Shown here one piece after another: positions 26,760 to 34,680 of a stretch of DNA of 64,000 nt (positions within the stretch are counted from its first letter, which is position 1; every line of letters begins with the position of its first letter). The stretch comes from Arthrobacter sp. H5 (GTDB taxonomy: Bacteria > Actinomycetota > Actinomycetes > Actinomycetales > Micrococcaceae). The stretch lies in assembly GCF_000520595.1 (NCBI RefSeq), contig NZ_KI915039.1, positions 22,981 through 86,980 on the forward strand, given 5' to 3'. The notes beneath the pieces were generated by a model. The model worked only from the letters and a program-made list of their open reading frames with translations. It was not told the DNA's origin and ran no database searches. The position numbers and the translations under genes are program-made.

Positions 26760-27931
26760 CCACCGCGCCGAACGTGGAGCGGGTAAGCATTGCAATCGAC
26801 GATTATCCGGACGCCGTTGACACCTTGCGAGGCTCGGCATTCCGGCTGGGCGCGGAGATGTTGGCAGGATCGCCGGCTGAGAATCAGGTGACCAGCCCGG
26901 TCAGCGCACTCTACGCGCTGGCGATGCTGCGCACGGGAACCGGAACGACGACGGCGGTCGAGATGGATGAGGTGCTCGGCTTTCCGGCCGAGAACCGCGA
27001 CGAAGCGATGAATGCGCTGCTCGCCCAGTGGCAGCTGCACGACGGCGATCCCGCCTCGGTCGACGAGGAGGAACCTCCAGAACAGCCACTTCTGCACATC
27101 GCCAACGGCGTCTTTGTGGACGAGGCAAAGCCCACGGGGAAGGAGTACCTGGAAACTCTCGCGAGCCAGTACGGAACGGGGGCCTATCTGGTGGACTTCG
27201 GGGACGAGGCAACCGGGGCCATCATCGACTCCTGGGTCAGCGAACATACCGGCGGCAGGATCGAGGAGGCGCCGCTCAAACCGACTGCCAACACAACCCT
27301 CAGTCTTCTCAACACGGTGTACTTCGCTGCGGCGTGGCAGACCGGGTTTGAGCCGGCAAACACCCGGCCCGGGCCCTTCGCTACAGGCGACGGCTCATCG
27401 GTTCAAGCCGACATGATGCGCAACCAGCTGACTGCCAATTACGCAGAGGATGACGGTTGGCAAGCTGTGGATCTGCCCTACAACAACGGCTTTGTTATGC
27501 GGCTGGTGCTGCCGGATGAAGGTCAGTCGCCGATCATTGACGAAGCTCAGCTGGGCGCAGTACACGAAACGATGGGTGCGGGCAGCGAGTTGGAAGCGGC
27601 AGTGACCCTGCCGAAGTGGGAGCACGAGTACACGCAGGACCTCAAAAAGCTCTTGACGGAGATGGGACTGACCGAAACCATGGGTCCCGCACCGGATTTC
27701 AGGGCCATCCAGGAAGACGTTTTTGTGGAGGGAGCGGCACAGACCGCCAACATCACCGTCGCCGAGAAAGGCACCATCGCGGCAGCCGTGACACAAATCA
27801 ACCTCGCCGGGTCAGGCCCGCCGCCCGCCGATGTGGAACTGGTCTTTGACCGTCCGTTCCTATACCAGATCCTCCATATGGATACCGGGATGCCGATCTT
27901 TCTGGGAACGGTGATGGATCCGCAACCTTGA
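26756..27931 (+). CDS. Serpin body (copy 2), separated from its signal peptide by a frameshift
   Basis: A 391-residue serpin domain close to copy 1 along its whole length, so the pair is a tandem duplication. It includes NQVTSPVSALYALAML, NTVYFAAAWQTGFEP and the hinge EKGTIAAAVT; the predicted P1-P1' is near Ser-Gly. The frame starts at TTG 26756, overlapping the stop of the signal-peptide fragment (TTGA), so reinitiation is possible. That product would lack the lipid anchor and stay in the cytoplasm. Without the frameshift the protein would be a lipoprotein like copy 1, about 419 residues long. Calling it functional is not safe until the base count is confirmed. Confidence 0.75.
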   Translation: MTTAPNVERVSIAIDDYPDAVDTLRGSAFRLGAEMLAGSPAENQVTSPVSALYALAMLRTGTGTTTAVEMDEVLGFPAENRDEAMNALLAQWQLHDGDPASVDEEEPPEQPLLHIANGVFVDEAKPTGKEYLETLASQYGTGAYLVDFGDEATGAIIDSWVSEHTGGRIEEAPLKPTANTTLSLLNTVYFAAAWQTGFEPANTRPGPFATGDGSSVQADMMRNQLTANYAEDDGWQAVDLPYNNGFVMRLVLPDEGQSPIIDEAQLGAVHETMGAGSELEAAVTLPKWEHEYTQDLKKLLTEMGLTETMGPAPDFRAIQEDVFVEGAAQTANITVAEKGTIAAAVTQINLAGSGPPPADVELVFDRPFLYQILHMDTGMPIFLGTVMDPQP

Positions 27932-27946
27932 TCTATGGATCGATCC

Positions 27947-28639
27947 TCAGGGGCCCTCGGCCCGCTGTCCTGCGCCGGTGGCCCGCCGTCCCGCGCCGGT
28001 GGCCCGCGCCGCGCCCGTGGTCTCTGCCGACTGGACCCTGCGGTTTCCGGCCCACCGGATGAGCAGGGCAACTGCGAGGAAGCCGATGAGCATCGCCGCG
28101 CAGTAAGCCGCGACGCCGCCATAGCCGCCCTGAACATCGGGATCGAAGAACGGGTAGGCATAGAAGCCGCTAACGGGTCCGCGAATCAATGAATAGGTCA
28201 CGTAAACTGCCGGAAAAACCAGCCAGAGCAGCGCGGTTTTCAACAGAATCTTGATTCTTGGCGGCTGGAGAATCCAATCGATGATCACTGCCACCGGCAT
28301 CACGTAATGATGCACGGTGTTGATCCACGGCAGAAGCTCACCGAGCGGCACATCCCGTAAAAGGAGGCTGAATACGATTCCCACAAAAACCATATAGACC
28401 ACTGACGCGCCGCGGATTGCCAGATCGAAGTCATTGGGAACGTAGCCCCGGGCCAGCCGAACCGCCGCAATGATAAAGACCGTGGCTGCAAAAATGTTGG
28501 ACAGGATAGTGAAATAACTGAAGAAATTAACCACACCGAGACCCCGTGTGATTGAGATGTACAGCTGGATGACCACGCCCGCAAGGGCTAACAGTCCCAG
28601 GACCAACCGGAAAGCGATGACGAAATGACGCTTGGACAT
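27947..28639 (-). CDS. Pr6Pr-family membrane protein
   Basis: A 230-residue integral membrane protein with about six helices. The pattern FFSYFTILSN in helix 2, HHYVMPVAVIIDW in the middle, and YSLIRGPVSGFYAYPFFDP in a late loop identify the Pr6Pr family (prokaryotic relatives of the FAR-17a/AIG1 proteins). In eukaryotes these are membrane hydrolases of fatty-acid esters of hydroxy fatty acids; a bacterial function is unknown. The C-terminal tail (ATGAARATGAGRRATGAGQ) is an RATGAG repeat from a 21-bp duplication at the gene end, another instance of repeat growth at a 3' end in this window. It is convergent with serpin copy 2. Confidence 0.8.
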   Translation of the reverse strand: MSKRHFVIAFRLVLGLLALAGVVIQLYISITRGLGVVNFFSYFTILSNIFAATVFIIAAVRLARGYVPNDFDLAIRGASVVYMVFVGIVFSLLLRDVPLGELLPWINTVHHYVMPVAVIIDWILQPPRIKILLKTALLWLVFPAVYVTYSLIRGPVSGFYAYPFFDPDVQGGYGGVAAYCAAMLIGFLAVALLIRWAGNRRVQSAETTGAARATGAGRRATGAGQRAEGP

Positions 28640-28701
28640 GCGCTGAGTTTACCCGCCGCTGCCTGCCAACTTGGGGAGATTTATCTGCCCGGTCGCAGCG
28701 C

Positions 28702-28992
28702 TCACCTAAGGGCACTCCGCCGCCACGACCCCGGACCCGGTGCCGGCGCCAGCCTCAACTGGTCCCGGCGCACCCACGTGCGATGGGTGGGCAATGCCAT
28801 TTCTTCCGGTTCGGCCGCATGGAGTCCCAGCACGACGACGGCAAGCGCCGCCAGTTCCTCCGGCGTGGGATTGCCACCCAGCACTCGGAAGAGGGGGGGC
28901 TCCACGCGTTCGCTGGCGCTCTCTTGGTCGACCACCGGTGATCGCCCAAGCGAAGCGCGTGGAGATCCGGCCGGGGGCTCAGCAGCACTCAC
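28702..28992 (-). CDS. accE: Acyl-CoA carboxylase epsilon subunit
   Basis: A 96-residue accessory subunit that stabilises the AccBC-AccD5 holoenzyme in actinobacteria. The family core [22 protein letters not shown] (33-54) and a C-terminal Trp motif ([14 protein letters not shown]) are clear. The N-terminal 30 residues are low in conservation, and their DNA shares a 14-mer and a 12-mer with the repeat arrays after the SDR gene. The GTG start at 28992 overlaps the accD5 stop (GTGA), so it is translationally coupled to accD5. Confidence 0.93.
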   Translation of the reverse strand: MSAAEPPAGSPRASLGRSPVVDQESASERVEPPLFRVLGGNPTPEELAALAVVVLGLHAAEPEEMALPTHRTWVRRDQLRLAPAPGPGSWRRSALR

Positions 28993-30611
28993 AGCGGAAT
29001 GTTTCCGTGCTTCTTGCTCGGCAGTGAAGCGCGCTTGTCACGCAACGCACGAAGTCCACGCACCACCTGAACCCGCGTGTCCGACGGCGCGATGACCGCA
29101 TCCACATAACCCAACTGGGCCGCCTGATACGGATTGAGAAGCTCGTCCTCGTATTGGCTGATCACATTGGCGCGCGCCGCCTCGACGTCTCCGCCGTCGT
29201 CGGCCACTGATTTCAAATGAGAGCGGTACAGGATGTTCACCGCACCCTGGGCGCCCATTACGCCGATCTGCGCTGTGGGCCAGGCAAGGTTCACATCGGC
29301 TCCCAGCTTCTTCGAACCCATCACGATGTAGGCACCGCCATAGGCCTTACGGGTGATGACGGTGATCTTGGGAACCGTGGCTTCGGCGTAGGCGTAGAGC
29401 AGCTTGGCACCTCGGCGGATGATGCCGTTGAACTCCTGGTCCTTGCCTGGCAGAAAGCCCGGCACGTCCACCAGCGTAAGAAGGGGGACGTTGAAGGCGT
29501 CACAGTTGCGCACAAAACGTGCTGCCTTCTCCGACGCGGCAATGTCCAGCGTGCCGGCAAACTGCATGGGCTGGTTGGCCACAATCCCGATGGTGTGGCC
29601 CTCCACCCGTGCGTAGCCGATCAGCACATTCGGCGCGTAAAGGGACTGCATTTCCAGGAAGTGACCGTCGTCCACGATGGCCTGAATGACCGTATGCATG
29701 TCGTACGGCTGATTTGCGGAGTCCGGGATGAGGGTGTCCAGGCCCTCATCCTCCACCGTGGGTTCCAGCTCTTCGGTGAACTCCGTCAGGGGCGCCTCGG
29801 CCAGGTTGTTGGACGGCAGAAAATCGAGCAACTCTCTGACAAAGTCAATGGCGTCCTGTTCATCCGACGCAAGATAAGTGGACGTACCCGTGGTGGAGTT
29901 GTGCTGGCGTGCGCCGCCCAGCGTTTCCATGTCGACGTCCTCACCCGTGACCGTCTTAATGACGTCAGGGCCGGTGATGAACATGTGCGAGGTCTTGTCC
30001 ACCATCACCACATAGTCGGTCAGTGCGGGGGAGTACGCGGCACCGCCGGCACAGGGACCCATGATCAGTGAAATCTGCGGCACCACCCCGGAGGCGTGCA
30101 CGTTGTTGCGGAAAATGTCGGCGAACATGGCCAGCGACGCGACACCCTCCTGGATGCGCGCGCCGCCGCCGTCGTTGATGCCCACCAGCGGGCAGCCGTT
30201 GCGCAGCGCGAACTCCTGCACCTTGACAATTTTCTCGCCGTTGACCTGGCTGAGCGACCCGCCGTAGACGGTGAAGTCCTGGCTGTAGACGGCGATCTGG
30301 CGTCCGTCCACCGTTGCGTAGCCGGAGACCACACCGTCACCCAGCGGCTTTTTCTTCTCCATGCCAAACGCGGTGGAGCGGTGCACGGCCAGGGCATCGA
30401 ACTCCACAAAGGACCCGGGATCAACCAACAGGTCAATACGCTCGCGGGCAGTGTTCTTGCCGCGCGCATGCTGCTTTGCCACCGCTTCCGGCCCCGACGG
30501 CTGCGCAGCACGTTCCTGCCGCTGCCGGAAGTCGGCGAGCTTGCCGGCGGTGGTCTGTTGATCAGGGACCTCACCGGTGTGCGGTTCGGTTGGCAGTGTT
30601 TCGATGCGCAT
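28989..30611 (-). CDS. accD5: Acyl-CoA (propionyl-CoA) carboxylase beta subunit, carboxyltransferase
   Basis: Transfers the carboxyl group from carboxybiotin to propionyl- or acetyl-CoA. The 540-residue protein has both crotonase-like halves of the family: [17 protein letters not shown] at the start, [18 protein letters not shown], and an oxyanion-hole block with [13 protein letters not shown]; the C-half has [34 protein letters not shown] and [14 protein letters not shown] 30611 (MRIETLP) is preferred; GTG 30653 would add 14 residues and has no ribosome binding site. It is followed by accE with a 4-base overlap and shares a palindromic upstream motif with accBC. pccB is an equivalent name. 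Confidence 0.94.
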   Translation of the reverse strand: MRIETLPTEPHTGEVPDQQTTAGKLADFRQRQERAAQPSGPEAVAKQHARGKNTARERIDLLVDPGSFVEFDALAVHRSTAFGMEKKKPLGDGVVSGYATVDGRQIAVYSQDFTVYGGSLSQVNGEKIVKVQEFALRNGCPLVGINDGGGARIQEGVASLAMFADIFRNNVHASGVVPQISLIMGPCAGGAAYSPALTDYVVMVDKTSHMFITGPDVIKTVTGEDVDMETLGGARQHNSTTGTSTYLASDEQDAIDFVRELLDFLPSNNLAEAPLTEFTEELEPTVEDEGLDTLIPDSANQPYDMHTVIQAIVDDGHFLEMQSLYAPNVLIGYARVEGHTIGIVANQPMQFAGTLDIAASEKAARFVRNCDAFNVPLLTLVDVPGFLPGKDQEFNGIIRRGAKLLYAYAEATVPKITVITRKAYGGAYIVMGSKKLGADVNLAWPTAQIGVMGAQGAVNILYRSHLKSVADDGGDVEAARANVISQYEDELLNPYQAAQLGYVDAVIAPSDTRVQVVRGLRALRDKRASLPSKKHGNIPL

Positions 30612-30703
30612 CGAGTCTCTTCGGTAGCCGGGCTGGTTAAGTAGGTATTCCACAAAAAGCGACGATCATTTTTCAGTCTAGTGAGTGATTGGCGGGTCAT
30701 GGC

Positions 30704-30718
30704 TGTAGAAGACCTACA
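30704..30718. promoter_or_regulatory. Palindromic operator candidate upstream of accD5
   Basis: TGTAG-AAGAC-CTACA is a perfect 5-5-5 palindrome 93 bp upstream of the accD5 ATG and 91 bp upstream of the SDR ATG. The same core with the same spacing is upstream of accBC (19182-19196), also at about 100 bp. It may control carboxylase subunits together, and possibly the divergent SDR. Confidence 0.6.
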
Positions 30719-30751
30719 ACTTCTCCGCGTAAGACTTAGCTTCCAGCCAAA

Positions 30752-30769
30752 TGTTACTGACGGGTAACA
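30752..30769. promoter_or_regulatory. Inverted repeat upstream of the SDR gene
   Basis: TGTTAC-TGACGG-GTAACA, perfect 6-base arms with a 6-base spacer, centred about 48 bp before the SDR ATG. This position suits an operator over or just downstream of the promoter. No regulator can be named. Confidence 0.5.
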
Positions 30770-30808
30770 ATTAGGTTTTCACCAGGGGGTCACCTTTATT
30801 CTTTCCTC

Positions 30809-31672
30809 ATGGCAAGCAACGACGCGGCGAACACTCATGTCCACTCTTCCGGCTCCCTGAAGGGCCGAACCGTACTGATGTCCGGTGGAAGCCGCGGGAT
30901 CGGTTTGGCGATCGCTCTCCGCGCAGCCCGGGACGGCGCAAACGTGGCCATCATGGCCAAAACCGGTCAACCGCATCCATCATTGGCGGGTACGGTTCAC
31001 ACCGCCGCCCGGGAGATCAGCGACGCGGGCGGCGGAGCCCTGGCCATTGTGGGGGATGTAAGGAACGACGACGACGTCGCCGCGGCTGTCGAAGCGACCA
31101 TCGCCGAGTTCGGAGGCATCGACGTCGTGGTCAACAATGCTTCCGCTATTGATCTGTCCACAACGCCCGACATCTCCATGAAACGGTACGACCTGATGGC
31201 GGACATCAACGTACGCGGCACCTTCATGCTGAGCAAGTTTTCCCTGGCGGCACTGAAGCGCTCCGGTAACCCGCACATCCTGACGCTTTCGCCGCCGCTG
31301 AACCTTGACCCGAAGTGGGCCGGAATGCATCTCGCCTACACCATGGCCAAATACGGCATGAGCCTCACCACCCTTGGCCTCGCCGAAGAACTCCGCGGCG
31401 ATGGCGTGGCGGTCAACTCCCTCTGGCCACGGACGCTGATCGACACTGCGGCCATCCGGAACATGCCTGGCGGCGAAGACCTGGTCAAGGCCGCCCGCTC
31501 GCCCCGGATCGTGGCCGACGCTGCCCATGCCATCCTGACCCGGGACTCGCGCAGCTGCACCGGGAACTTCTTCACCGATGAAGAGGTTCTGGACCAGGAA
31601 GGCGTTACTGATTTTTCCGGCTACAGCATGGGCGCCCCGGAGAACGGGCTGGTACCGGACATCTTCCTGTAA
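30809..31672 (+). CDS. Short-chain dehydrogenase/reductase (HSDL2-like)
   Basis: A 287-residue NAD(P)-dependent oxidoreductase. The cofactor motif is SGGSRGIGLAIA (25-36, classical TGxxxGxG with Ser for Thr), then NNASAID, the LSPPLNLDPKW loop, and the catalytic Tyr-x3-Lys in AYTMAKYGMS. The loop and VNSLWPRTLIDTAAI block are typical of the hydroxysteroid dehydrogenase-like protein 2 group, whose substrates are unclear but tied to lipid metabolism. It is divergent from accD5, fitting a lipid role. The ATG at 30809 follows a weak ribosome binding site. Confidence 0.87.
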   Translation: MASNDAANTHVHSSGSLKGRTVLMSGGSRGIGLAIALRAARDGANVAIMAKTGQPHPSLAGTVHTAAREISDAGGGALAIVGDVRNDDDVAAAVEATIAEFGGIDVVVNNASAIDLSTTPDISMKRYDLMADINVRGTFMLSKFSLAALKRSGNPHILTLSPPLNLDPKWAGMHLAYTMAKYGMSLTTLGLAEELRGDGVAVNSLWPRTLIDTAAIRNMPGGEDLVKAARSPRIVADAAHAILTRDSRSCTGNFFTDEEVLDQEGVTDFSGYSMGAPENGLVPDIFL

Positions 31673-31684
31673 CAGGACACTCCA

Positions 31685-31762
31685 GTGATCGACCAGGTGC
31701 CCGCGAAGTCACCGGTGATCGACCAGGTGCCCGCGAAGTCACCGGTGATCGACCAGGTGCCC
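31685..31762. repeat. 30-bp tandem array A after the SDR gene
   Basis: Two full identical 30-bp units (31685-31714, 31715-31744) and a partial third up to 31762. The unit begins GTGATCGACCAGGTGCCC. It starts 12 bases after the SDR stop. A 12-mer (CACCGGTGATCG) at the unit junction also occurs in accE at 28933-28944. Confidence 0.9.
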
Positions 31763-31768
31763 GCCAGG

Positions 31769-31848
31769 GCGCGCGTGGAGATCCTGCTCCGCTGGGCGGC
31801 GCGCGTGGAGATCCTGCTCCGCTGGGCGGCGCGCGTGGAGATCCTGCC
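31769..31848. repeat. 30-bp tandem array B upstream of birA
   Basis: Two full identical 30-bp units (31769-31798, 31799-31828) and a partial third. The unit begins GCGCGCGTGGAGATCCTG and is unrelated in sequence to array A, but has the same unit length and copy number. GCGCGTGGAGATCC also occurs inside accE at 28955-28968. The array ends about 28 bases before the birA ATG, so it lies in the birA promoter or leader. Confidence 0.9.
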
Positions 31849-31875
31849 GGCGCAGGGCTGGGTAAGATCGAACCC

Positions 31876-32757
31876 ATGACTTCCCGCTATTCCAGCCTCG
31901 AACGCCCCGGATTGGATGAGGCTGGCCTGCGCGAAGCCCTCTGCGAACCCAAGGGTCCCTACGGGCGGCTGGACCTCGTCACCGAAACCGGCTCAACCAA
32001 CACCGATCTTGCCCGGGATGCCGAGCAGCAGGCACGCTTATGGCCGGATCTGAGTGTGCTCACCGCCGAACAACAGAGCGCCGGACGGGGGCGCCTTGAC
32101 CGGACGTGGATAGCACCGGAGCGGTCCTCGCTCATTGTCAGCATCCTCCTGAGGCCCACCAACTCCGACGGACGACCGCTTCCCACCCACAGCTATTCCT
32201 GGTTGTCGCTGCTGACCGCACTGGCGCTCGCCGAAGGCATCGACGACCGCACCGAGGTCAGTCCCCGCATCAAATGGCCCAATGATGTGCAGGTGGACGG
32301 CCGAAAACTCGCCGGAGTCCTGGCTCAGCTGGTGCCCGGCGCAAACGGCGCGCCGCCCGCCGTCGTCGTTGGTGTGGGTTTGAACGTCAGCCTGACCGAC
32401 CAGGAACTCCCGGTGCCAACCGCTACCAGCCTCCTCCTCGAATATGCAAAAACCACTGACCGGAACGTCCTGCTCAAGGCATTTCTGCGCACCCTTGCAC
32501 GGCACTATGCAGAGTTCACAGCGGTCGACGGCGATGCGGCACGTCCCTGGTCCGACGGTGAGTCACTCTCGGCCCGGGTTGGTAAGCGGATGGCCACGCT
32601 CGGCCAGGACATCCGCGCTGAACTGCCGGGAGGACAGTTCCTCACCGGGCGCGCGATGGGACTCGATGAGCGTGGCGGGCTCCTGGTGCGGGACGACGAC
32701 GGCGAGCGGCACACTGTGACGGCAGGCGACGTCGTGCATGTGAGACCGCTCCACTGA
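31876..32757 (+). CDS. birA: Biotin-[acetyl-CoA-carboxylase] ligase
   Basis: Activates biotin to biotinyl-AMP and attaches it to the BCCP lysine of AccBC. The 293-residue protein contains ETGSTNTDLARDA, the biotin/ATP loop SAGRGRLDRTW, LIVSILLRP, and PRIKWPNDVQVDGRKLAGVLAQL, then a small C-terminal SH3-like domain. There is no N-terminal DNA-binding helix-turn-helix, so it is a monofunctional ligase that cannot itself repress biotin genes. Its place beside accD5/accE matches the mycobacterial order. The promoter region is filled by the 30-bp arrays; no strong ribosome binding site is visible. Confidence 0.94.
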   Translation: MTSRYSSLERPGLDEAGLREALCEPKGPYGRLDLVTETGSTNTDLARDAEQQARLWPDLSVLTAEQQSAGRGRLDRTWIAPERSSLIVSILLRPTNSDGRPLPTHSYSWLSLLTALALAEGIDDRTEVSPRIKWPNDVQVDGRKLAGVLAQLVPGANGAPPAVVVGVGLNVSLTDQELPVPTATSLLLEYAKTTDRNVLLKAFLRTLARHYAEFTAVDGDAARPWSDGESLSARVGKRMATLGQDIRAELPGGQFLTGRAMGLDERGGLLVRDDDGERHTVTAGDVVHVRPLH

Positions 32758-32806
32758 AGATGAACCACGCAGGGACGCTTTTGCCGTCGATGACCGGTAG
32801 CCGGCC

Positions 32807-33370
32807 ATGGCCATGAGGCTTGCCGCGGGCGAACACGTGATCGTGCGGACACGCCCCAATCCCCGCCCACTGCTCTGGCCGTTCCTGGGTGCCCTGGCGG
32901 TGCTCGCGGCCACGGGATACGGCCTCGGATGGCTCAGCAGGGCCAACCTTCCGATCGAGCTGCTGACCTGGGAACCATGGATTGTTTCGGCCGTGCTGGT
33001 GGTGGCCGGACTGTTGTTGCTGCGGATGTTTTTCAACCCGCTGCTGCGCTGGATGGGGTCGCGCTACATCCTGACGAGCAGGCGGCTGATTCGCAGGCGC
33101 GGGCTCGCCCGGCGGAGCGAACAGGATGTGACGCTCGCGGTGATCTACCAACTCGGAACAGACCAGAGCCTGATTCAGCGTGCAACCGGCAGCGGCACTC
33201 TGGTGATCGATCTGGGCCGTGACAGGACGGTTTCCTACCCGGATGTGCCGCGCATTCACACATTCAAGGAATTCATTGTCGCTGCGATCAGCGACCTACC
33301 ATTGACCGTCATGTTTGATGGTGTAGACATGGAAGCTGACGTGGCCAACGAGTATGAAGGGGAGTGGTGA
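32807..33370 (+). CDS. PH-domain (bPH2) membrane protein
   Basis: A 187-residue protein with two predicted membrane helices (about 22-40 and 60-77) followed by a bacterial PH domain (MGSRYILTSRRLIRRRGLARRSEQDV...TLVIDLGRDRTVSYPDVP), where YILTSRRLI is the usual first strand. Function is unknown for this family; a similar gene lies next to birA in mycobacteria. The start is ATG 32807, which gives the expected N-terminus. The stop overlaps the next start (TGATG), so it is coupled to the adenylyl cyclase gene. Confidence 0.83.
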   Translation: MAMRLAAGEHVIVRTRPNPRPLLWPFLGALAVLAATGYGLGWLSRANLPIELLTWEPWIVSAVLVVAGLLLLRMFFNPLLRWMGSRYILTSRRLIRRRGLARRSEQDVTLAVIYQLGTDQSLIQRATGSGTLVIDLGRDRTVSYPDVPRIHTFKEFIVAAISDLPLTVMFDGVDMEADVANEYEGEW

Positions 33371-34524
33371 TGAGCGCCAGCAATGGAGTAGAGGGGCCGG
33401 ACACCGCCACCGCCGAGGCCGCGGAACCGCTCACCCGGTCCATGCCTGCTCCCAAGAAACGCCGCGTACCCGCGCCGCCGGCCGACATTGACCGCGAGAT
33501 GATACGCAAGCTGGAGATTGAGCTGCTGGGTGCCGAACGCACGCTCCGCCGTCGTGATGTGGCGGCGGGAGCCGGAGTGTCGCTGCTGTCGGCGCGCAAG
33601 TTGTGGCGTGCCATGGGGTTCCCCAACATCGGGGACGAGGACGTTGCCTTCACAGAGAAAGACAAGGTCGCACTGACCACGATCATTGAACTCGTCCGGA
33701 ACGAACAGCTGACCGAAGACGCGGCGATCTCCATCACCCGTGCGGTTGGCCAAATGACGGACCGCATGGTGGTCTGGCAGATCGAAGCCCTGGTGGAGGA
33801 AATGGTGGTGCAGCGGGGAATCACCGACGCCGCCGCCCGCAGGTCATTGGTGACCGAACTGCCCCACCTGATTGAACCGCTGGAGAAGACCCTCGTTTAC
33901 GCGTGGCGGCGGCAGCTCAACGCGGGGGTCCAAAGGCTCGCGCTGCGTGCGGAGTCGGGGTTGCAGGCCAGCGCTGAAGGCCGGGTGGGGGACGAGGACG
34001 ATGCACCGCTGCCGTTGGCACGCGCGGTTGGCTTCGCCGACCTGGTCTCCTATACCAGCCTGTCCCGCCAGATGAACGAACGGACGTTGGCGCAACTTGT
34101 CCAGCGGTTCGAAAACATATGTGCCGAGATTATTTCCGTGGGCGGTGGGCGGCTGGTCAAGACCATCGGAGATGAAGTCCTCTACATTGCGGAATCGCCT
34201 GAGGCCGGCGCTGAGATTTCGCTCGCGCTGGCCAAGGCGTTTACCGAGGATGACCTGTTGCCGTCGGCCAGGGTCTCCATGGTGTGGGGCCGTATCCTCT
34301 CCCGCCTGGGCGACATCTACGGGCCAACGGTCAACCTTGCCTCGCGGCTGACCTCCTTGGCGGAACCGGGTACGGTGCTGATCGATGCGTCGACGGCTGC
34401 GACGCTGCGGGACAACGAACGCTTTGTTCTGATGCCGCACAAGGCACGCACCGTCCGCGGATTCGGCGAAGTGCACCCGGTGACCCTTGCCAGGGGTACC
34501 GGTACTGGATTGATTCTGGACTAG
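33370..34524 (+). CDS. Class III adenylyl cyclase with N-terminal regulatory domain
   Basis: Predicted to make cAMP from ATP. The 384-residue protein has a low-complexity start, a helical regulatory domain (about 40-170) like that of mycobacterial Rv1264/Rv2212, and a catalytic domain (about 215-375). Catalytic residues are all present: metal Asp in VGFADLVSYT, substrate Lys and second metal Asp in LVKTIGDEVL, adenine-binding Asp in LGDIYGPTVN, and transition-state Asn and Arg in NLASRLTSL. It should be active. ATG 33370 has GGGGAG just upstream; GTG 33364 is 2 codons earlier. It overlaps the PH-domain gene stop. pH sensing by the N-domain is known for Rv1264 and is only inference here. Confidence 0.9.
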   Translation: MSASNGVEGPDTATAEAAEPLTRSMPAPKKRRVPAPPADIDREMIRKLEIELLGAERTLRRRDVAAGAGVSLLSARKLWRAMGFPNIGDEDVAFTEKDKVALTTIIELVRNEQLTEDAAISITRAVGQMTDRMVVWQIEALVEEMVVQRGITDAAARRSLVTELPHLIEPLEKTLVYAWRRQLNAGVQRLALRAESGLQASAEGRVGDEDDAPLPLARAVGFADLVSYTSLSRQMNERTLAQLVQRFENICAEIISVGGGRLVKTIGDEVLYIAESPEAGAEISLALAKAFTEDDLLPSARVSMVWGRILSRLGDIYGPTVNLASRLTSLAEPGTVLIDASTAATLRDNERFVLMPHKARTVRGFGEVHPVTLARGTGTGLILD

Positions 34525-34545
34525 GACTGTTTACCGGCCTGAGGT

Positions 34546-34567
34546 GGATGGGGAGAGCTACCCATCC
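34546..34567. promoter_or_regulatory. Inverted repeat between the cyclase and giant-protein genes
   Basis: GGATGGG-N8-CCCATCC begins 21 bp after the cyclase stop. It may end cyclase transcription. The TACCCATC at its right arm (34559-34566) recurs upstream of the WXG100 gene (62769-62776), so a shared regulatory site at both ends of the cluster is possible. The giant-protein start lies 114 bp further on. Confidence 0.45.
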
Positions 34568-34680
34568 GATCCGGTGTGAACCCTTGTATTGTCGTGCAAC
34601 ACTTTTAACGGTCAAGTTGTGGGTTCCGCTGGCATTGGGGCGGAACGTCAACCAAAGAGTCTCAGCCCGGGGTACCCATT

